Positions 15,246 to 17,829 of a DNA stretch of 17,829 bases are shown here, one piece after another. This DNA is from an uncultured Flavobacteriales bacterium (GTDB lineage: Bacteria; Bacteroidota; Bacteroidia; Palsa-965). How positions within the stretch are numbered: position 1 is the stretch's first letter; every line of letters starts with the position of its first letter. The position numbers were made by a program, and so were the translations under genes. The notes under the pieces are model-generated. The model did no database searches. It was not told the DNA's origin and saw only the letters and a list, made by a program, of their open reading frames with translations. The stretch spans positions 1 through 17,829 of the forward strand of contig CAMLEF010000051.1 in the NCBI GenBank assembly GCA_946478675.1. The letters run 5' to 3'.

Positions 15246-16994
15246 TTATTGCAGCGTGAATTTCACCGGCATCGTCATCTGCACATTCACCGCGCGGCCG
15301 TTCATTCTTCCCGGCTTCCATTTCGGCGACTCCGAGATCAGGCGAACCGCTTCTTTGTCGAGGCTCGGAGCGCCTGAAACACCTCTGGCCACGCGCACAT
15401 CCGTCACCGAACCGTCTGTTCGCACGACAAACGAAACATACACCGTTCCCTGCTTATTCGCCTCCTTCGCGTCCTGCGGGTAACGAAGGTTGTCGTTGAT
15501 GTATTTCTTAAAGGAATCATTCCCGCCGGGAAAATCCGGCATCTCTTCGGCGTACATAAAAATTTCGGGCTGGCGCGGCTGTTCGATTTCCTGCGTCGGT
15601 TCGATGACCGGCGGTTCACTGTTTTCAATCATCTGCGGTTCGTCCATCACTTGCTCATTCGTGGAAGGCAGCGCCGTACGGTTCGTTTTGTATTTGTTCG
15701 GATCGTTGTAGATCTCGCCGGGGCGACTGCTATCGAGCAATTCCTGGTACTGCTTCGTATTCGGCTTGAGCGGCTTCCCTTTTTCATCCCAGATCTTCGG
15801 CGCCGTCGTTGCATTTTGTCCGTCGCAATCCATCTCGATGAGCGGCTTACCGTTCATATACCACTTGCGGTACATGCCGACGATTCTTCCATTCGAATAC
15901 GGCGTCTGCGATTTCATTTTTCCGTTCGGGTAATACGTCGTCCAATAATGATCACGCGTCTCGAAATGAAATTCACCTTTCTGCAGCAGCACGCCGGTGG
16001 AATCGTATTCGGAATAGACCGAGAACTCTTCCGTCTTTACGAAACCGGGATAGTATTTGTAAATGCGCGTCGTTTCCACTTTTCCGTTGCGGTAATACGT
16101 GTATGCCGAATCGAGCACGCCGTTGCGATACCAGCTCATCTTCGTCAGCGAGCTCCCGTAATAATATTCCTTCTCCGCGCCGTCGATCTTTCCCTGTGAA
16201 TATTTCACTTCGCGCATGAGCTTTCCCTTGTCGAAATATTTGCAGACGCCATCGAGCTTGCCGTCTTTGTAATTTTCCGAAACACCGAGGAAGCCGTGAT
16301 CATCCCATTTCTGGAAGGATCCGTCGAGCTTGTCGTCTTTGAAATAATATTCTTCGTTGCGTTTTCCATTGGCAAAACCGATGTGTACACCATTCCGTTT
16401 TCCGCCGGCATACGTGTCGATGCTCTTCGGCAGCGTGTCGCTCGTTTCGGTTGGCGAAGGATACGTGCGCCAGGTGCCGTCGGCCAATCCGTCGCTGTAC
16501 GATTCGGTTGCTTTTTTTCTTCCGTTGTAATACCAGGTGCGGCGGTACACGATCTTTCCGTTGGCATACATCGTTTGCTCGCGCAGCTGCCCGTTCTCGT
16601 ACCACCAGTTCTGCTCGCCGTCGAAATTGTTCATCGAATAATGCAGCACGTAGGATTTCTTTCCGCCCTGGTAATACGCCATCCACGTGCCGGTCTTCAT
16701 GCCGCCGGAACCGTACGTGCCCTGCAACGCAACCGTGCCGTCATGAAAATATTCCGTGTATGCGCCTTCCGCGATATCGTCTTTGTACTGCACCGTTTTC
16801 ATGAGCCGGCCGTCCGCTTCCCAGTATTTCCAGGTGCCCTGCTTTTTGTAATTCTTCACTTTGCCGGACGATTCCTTCTTACCGTTCTGGTAGTAAGTCG
16901 TCACTTTGCCTTTTTTCTTCTGCTGTTGCGCGAAAGCGGGAACTGCTGCAAGCGCGAATAAAAGCAGCAGCACGCGGGCGATTCGGATGGTCAT
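15246..16994 (-). CDS. Secreted MORN-type repeat protein fused to a TonB C-terminal domain
   Basis: A 582-residue protein with a signal peptide (1-22, PAFAQ). From ~28 to ~420 there is a long series of MORN-2-type repeats, with the shape Y-x-N-G-K then D/G-G-x-x-x-Y. Examples are YYQNGKKE, WYYNGRKKATESYSDG, YKDGKLDGVCKYFDKGK and YYPNGKMKSQTPYSNG. A hydrophilic linker (~425-484) follows, then a TonB_C domain from MPDFPGG (485) to the end with QGTVYVSFVVRTDGSV and PKWKPGRMNG. MORN-2 repeats are found in the YwqK-type group in bacteria, but they do not define a function. The first ATG in the frame is at 17141; I chose 16994 because the 49 residues before it come from a short DNA repeat and the signal peptide begins here. 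It is the first gene of the TonB_C run. Confidence 0.85.
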   Translation of the reverse strand: MTIRIARVLLLLFALAAVPAFAQQQKKKGKVTTYYQNGKKESSGKVKNYKKQGTWKYWEADGRLMKTVQYKDDIAEGAYTEYFHDGTVALQGTYGSGGMKTGTWMAYYQGGKKSYVLHYSMNNFDGEQNWWYENGQLREQTMYANGKIVYRRTWYYNGRKKATESYSDGLADGTWRTYPSPTETSDTLPKSIDTYAGGKRNGVHIGFANGKRNEEYYFKDDKLDGSFQKWDDHGFLGVSENYKDGKLDGVCKYFDKGKLMREVKYSQGKIDGAEKEYYYGSSLTKMSWYRNGVLDSAYTYYRNGKVETTRIYKYYPGFVKTEEFSVYSEYDSTGVLLQKGEFHFETRDHYWTTYYPNGKMKSQTPYSNGRIVGMYRKWYMNGKPLIEMDCDGQNATTAPKIWDEKGKPLKPNTKQYQELLDSSRPGEIYNDPNKYKTNRTALPSTNEQVMDEPQMIENSEPPVIEPTQEIEQPRQPEIFMYAEEMPDFPGGNDSFKKYINDNLRYPQDAKEANKQGTVYVSFVVRTDGSVTDVRVARGVSGAPSLDKEAVRLISESPKWKPGRMNGRAVNVQMTMPVKFTLQ

Positions 16995-17085
16995 TGCGGG
17001 TATGGAATTGAGAAGTAAAGTTACGAATAGTGGGGGTGTTGTAAACGGGAGAGGTGGTAATGCGCTGGGGGAAATTCGCGGGAAC

Positions 17086-17112
17086 CACTTAAGACACTTG
17101 AGGCACTTAAGC
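17086..17112. repeat. Micro-tandem array, 9-bp unit x3
   Basis: Three 9-base units (cacttaaga, cacttgagg, cacttaagc) lie head to tail. The unit contains the palindrome cttaag. The array sits between the divergent MORN-TonB_C and M23 genes, outside the coding region of either under the chosen starts. No known regulator site is recognised. Confidence 0.7.
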
Positions 17113-17128
17113 CATCTCACCCGAAACC

Positions 17129-17152
17129 CGCAACTACGCACCTACGCAACTC
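17129..17152. repeat. Micro-tandem array, 8-bp unit x3
   Basis: Three 8-base units (cgcaacta, cgcaccta, cgcaactc) lie head to tail, 16 bases after the 9-bp array. The sequence differs from that array but the style is the same: a few short imperfect units in a gap. The rest of 16995-17250 shows nothing else I can call, and no convincing promoter. Confidence 0.65.
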
Positions 17153-17250
17153 TTCCGGCATATCGTTTGCCCTGCAATTAACAGGTAAACGTTGACAGTT
17201 ATCCGGAAGGATGATTTTCATTGGAGAACGGCCTCGTAATTTTAAGGATG

Positions 17251-17703
17251 ATGAAACGTGCAGCACTCATTTTTTCACTATTGATGGCGGGGACGCTTTT
17301 TGCAAAGGAAACGCAGTACCCGAAAAATTATTTCATGGCGCCGATGGACATCCCGATCCGGCTGGCAGGAAATTTCGGCGAGCTTCGTCCGAATCATTTT
17401 CATACGGGAATCGACATTACGACGCATGGCGTGGAAGGTGTCCCGGTGAAAGCGGCGGCGGAAGGATACGTTTCGCGCATCAAGATCGGTCCGTGGGGAT
17501 ACGGGCGCGTGGTTTACGTGACGCATCCGAACGGCTACACGACGGTGTATGGGCATCTCTCGAAACTGAACGGTGCGCTCGATCAGTACGTGGAGAAAAA
17601 CCAGTATGCGAATGAGTCGTTCGAAGTCGAGCTCTTCCCGAAGCCGGAGGAATTCCCGGTGAAAAAAGGCGAAGTGATCGCTTACTCCGGCAATACCGGC
17701 TGA
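17251..17703 (+). pseudogene. M23/LytM family peptidase, 5' part only
   Basis: Only 150 residues remain. There is a signal peptide (1-18, TLFA), then MAPMDIPIRLAGNFGELRPN (29-48) and HFHTGIDIT (49-57), with zinc ligands H51 and D55 of the LytM fold. VKAAAEGYVSRI (66-77), YGHLSKL (100-106) and KKGEVIAYSGNTG (138-150) follow. Family members continue with a segment ending in the HxH zinc and catalytic motif, and Bacteroidota versions of this type are several hundred residues long. Here a TGA follows GNTG at once, so the catalytic HxH is missing and the frame must have been cut at a join. Intact, it would be a periplasmic peptidoglycan endopeptidase. The ATG could also be three bases earlier (17248); an AAGG stretch stands just before. 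Confidence 0.82.
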
Positions 17704-17706
17704 AGC
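17693..17706. other. Probable chimeric junction near the right end
   Basis: The M23 frame stops making family sense exactly where a minus-strand frame begins to look like a different protein. Both readings fail across this point and none crosses it. No mobile-element end is visible. The boundary is inferred and could be off by about 10 bases. Confidence 0.5.
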
Positions 17707-17829
17707 GTATTCCATTCTCTTATCTTCTATCTTTTGCTGTAAGAAAGTGTACAGGGCATCTTTTACACCCAGTACCCGGTTGGTTTGGTTCAGGTCTTTT
17801 TCTTTTTCTGCCATACCATAGAAACGGCC
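17700..17829 (-). pseudogene. Partial Wzz/GNVR-like polysaccharide chain-length or tyrosine-kinase protein fragment
   Basis: The minus-strand frame is open from the right edge to about 17700. It reads GRFYGMAEKEKDLNQTNR, then VLGVKDALYTFLQQKIEDK, then RMEYASA. In Bacteroidota Wzz-like tyrosine kinases the GNVR region has a run of charged residues, then a strong pattern of LY-x-x-L-x-Q-K-x-E-(E/D) before the second membrane helix; KDALYTFLQQKIEDK fits that well. Beyond ~17700 the frame reads only the antisense of the M23 gene. So this is probably a fragment of another gene, perhaps another genome, joined to the contig end. Confidence 0.45.

Noticed and set aside
12993..16994. Canonical TonB energy-transducing system
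   Set aside because: No exbB or exbD, no long Pro-rich spacer, and signal peptides that look cleavable. The domain is TonB_C but the proteins are not ordinary TonB.
15246..16994. MORN repeat gene as a YwqK-type toxin-antitoxin component
   Set aside because: The repeat type alone does not show a toxin-antitoxin role. There is no toxin gene next to it, and the signal peptide and TonB_C domain point to the periplasm.
16995..17141. N-terminal extension of the MORN-TonB_C protein from the ATG at 17141
   Set aside because: The first residues (LKCLKCLKW) are a translation of the 9-bp DNA repeat, and a proper signal peptide starts at 16994.
17192..17244. Promoter for the M23 gene: TTGACA at 17192-17197 and TAATTTTA at 17237-17244
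   Set aside because: No -10 follows TTGACA at the proper distance, and the -7-like element ends only a few bases before the start codon, so neither makes a believable promoter.

Overview
This looks like a contig from an uncultured member of the Bacteroidota with a moderately high GC content (roughly 50-55 % by eye). The evidence is the gene order coiled-coil protein / zapA / rny, several periplasmic TonB C-terminal-domain proteins with the (M)P-x-FPGG motif typical of that phylum, a Bacteroidota-style Wzm/Wzt pair, and few recognisable Shine-Dalgarno sites. I cannot place it more precisely than phylum.

Layout. Apart from the right end, every gene is on the minus strand, so transcription runs from high to low coordinates. 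(1) 17251-17703 (+) is the start of a secreted M23/LytM peptidase, divergent from everything else and broken near 17700. (2) 12993-16994 (-) is a five-gene run of secreted proteins that all end in a TonB_C domain, six domains in all. The first gene fuses a long MORN-type repeat array to TonB_C, and one gene carries two TonB_C domains. (3) 10544-12842 (-) is a housekeeping cell-division/RNA block: a ZapB-like coiled-coil protein, ZapA and ribonuclease Y. (4) 48-10449 (-) is a surface-polysaccharide cluster: the Wzm/Wzt ABC exporter, three methyltransferase-like proteins, an exostosin-like and four other glycosyltransferases, and an FdtA/FdtB-type pair that would make a dTDP-3-amino-3,6-dideoxyhexose. 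Most joins in block 4 are TGATG, ATGA or TAATG overlaps, or gaps of 1-2 bases. Together with the same direction throughout, this indicates one translationally coupled operon for an ABC-exported O-antigen-like glycan.

How it fits together (inference): FdtA and FdtB supply an amino-deoxy sugar nucleotide. The glycosyltransferases assemble the chain on a lipid carrier. One or more methyltransferases may modify or cap it. The C-terminal domain of Wzt would then recognise the finished chain for export by Wzm. The precursor genes (RmlA/RmlB-like), any sugar acetyltransferase and the initiating transferase are not in the window.

Non-coding points of note: a clustered inverted repeat of AATGTGCTAAT units between rny and wzm; two micro-tandem arrays (9 bp x3 and 8 bp x3) between the MORN gene and the M23 gene; and a hairpin with a short T-run between zapA and rny.

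Both ends look chimeric. At about 205-212 the first glycosyltransferase stops resembling its family, and the opposite strand becomes a plausible coiled-coil membrane protein. At about 17693-17706 the M23 domain stops before its HxH motif, and the opposite strand becomes a plausible Wzz/GNVR-type fragment. These are most simply assembly joins; treat the outer ~210 and ~130 bases as doubtful.
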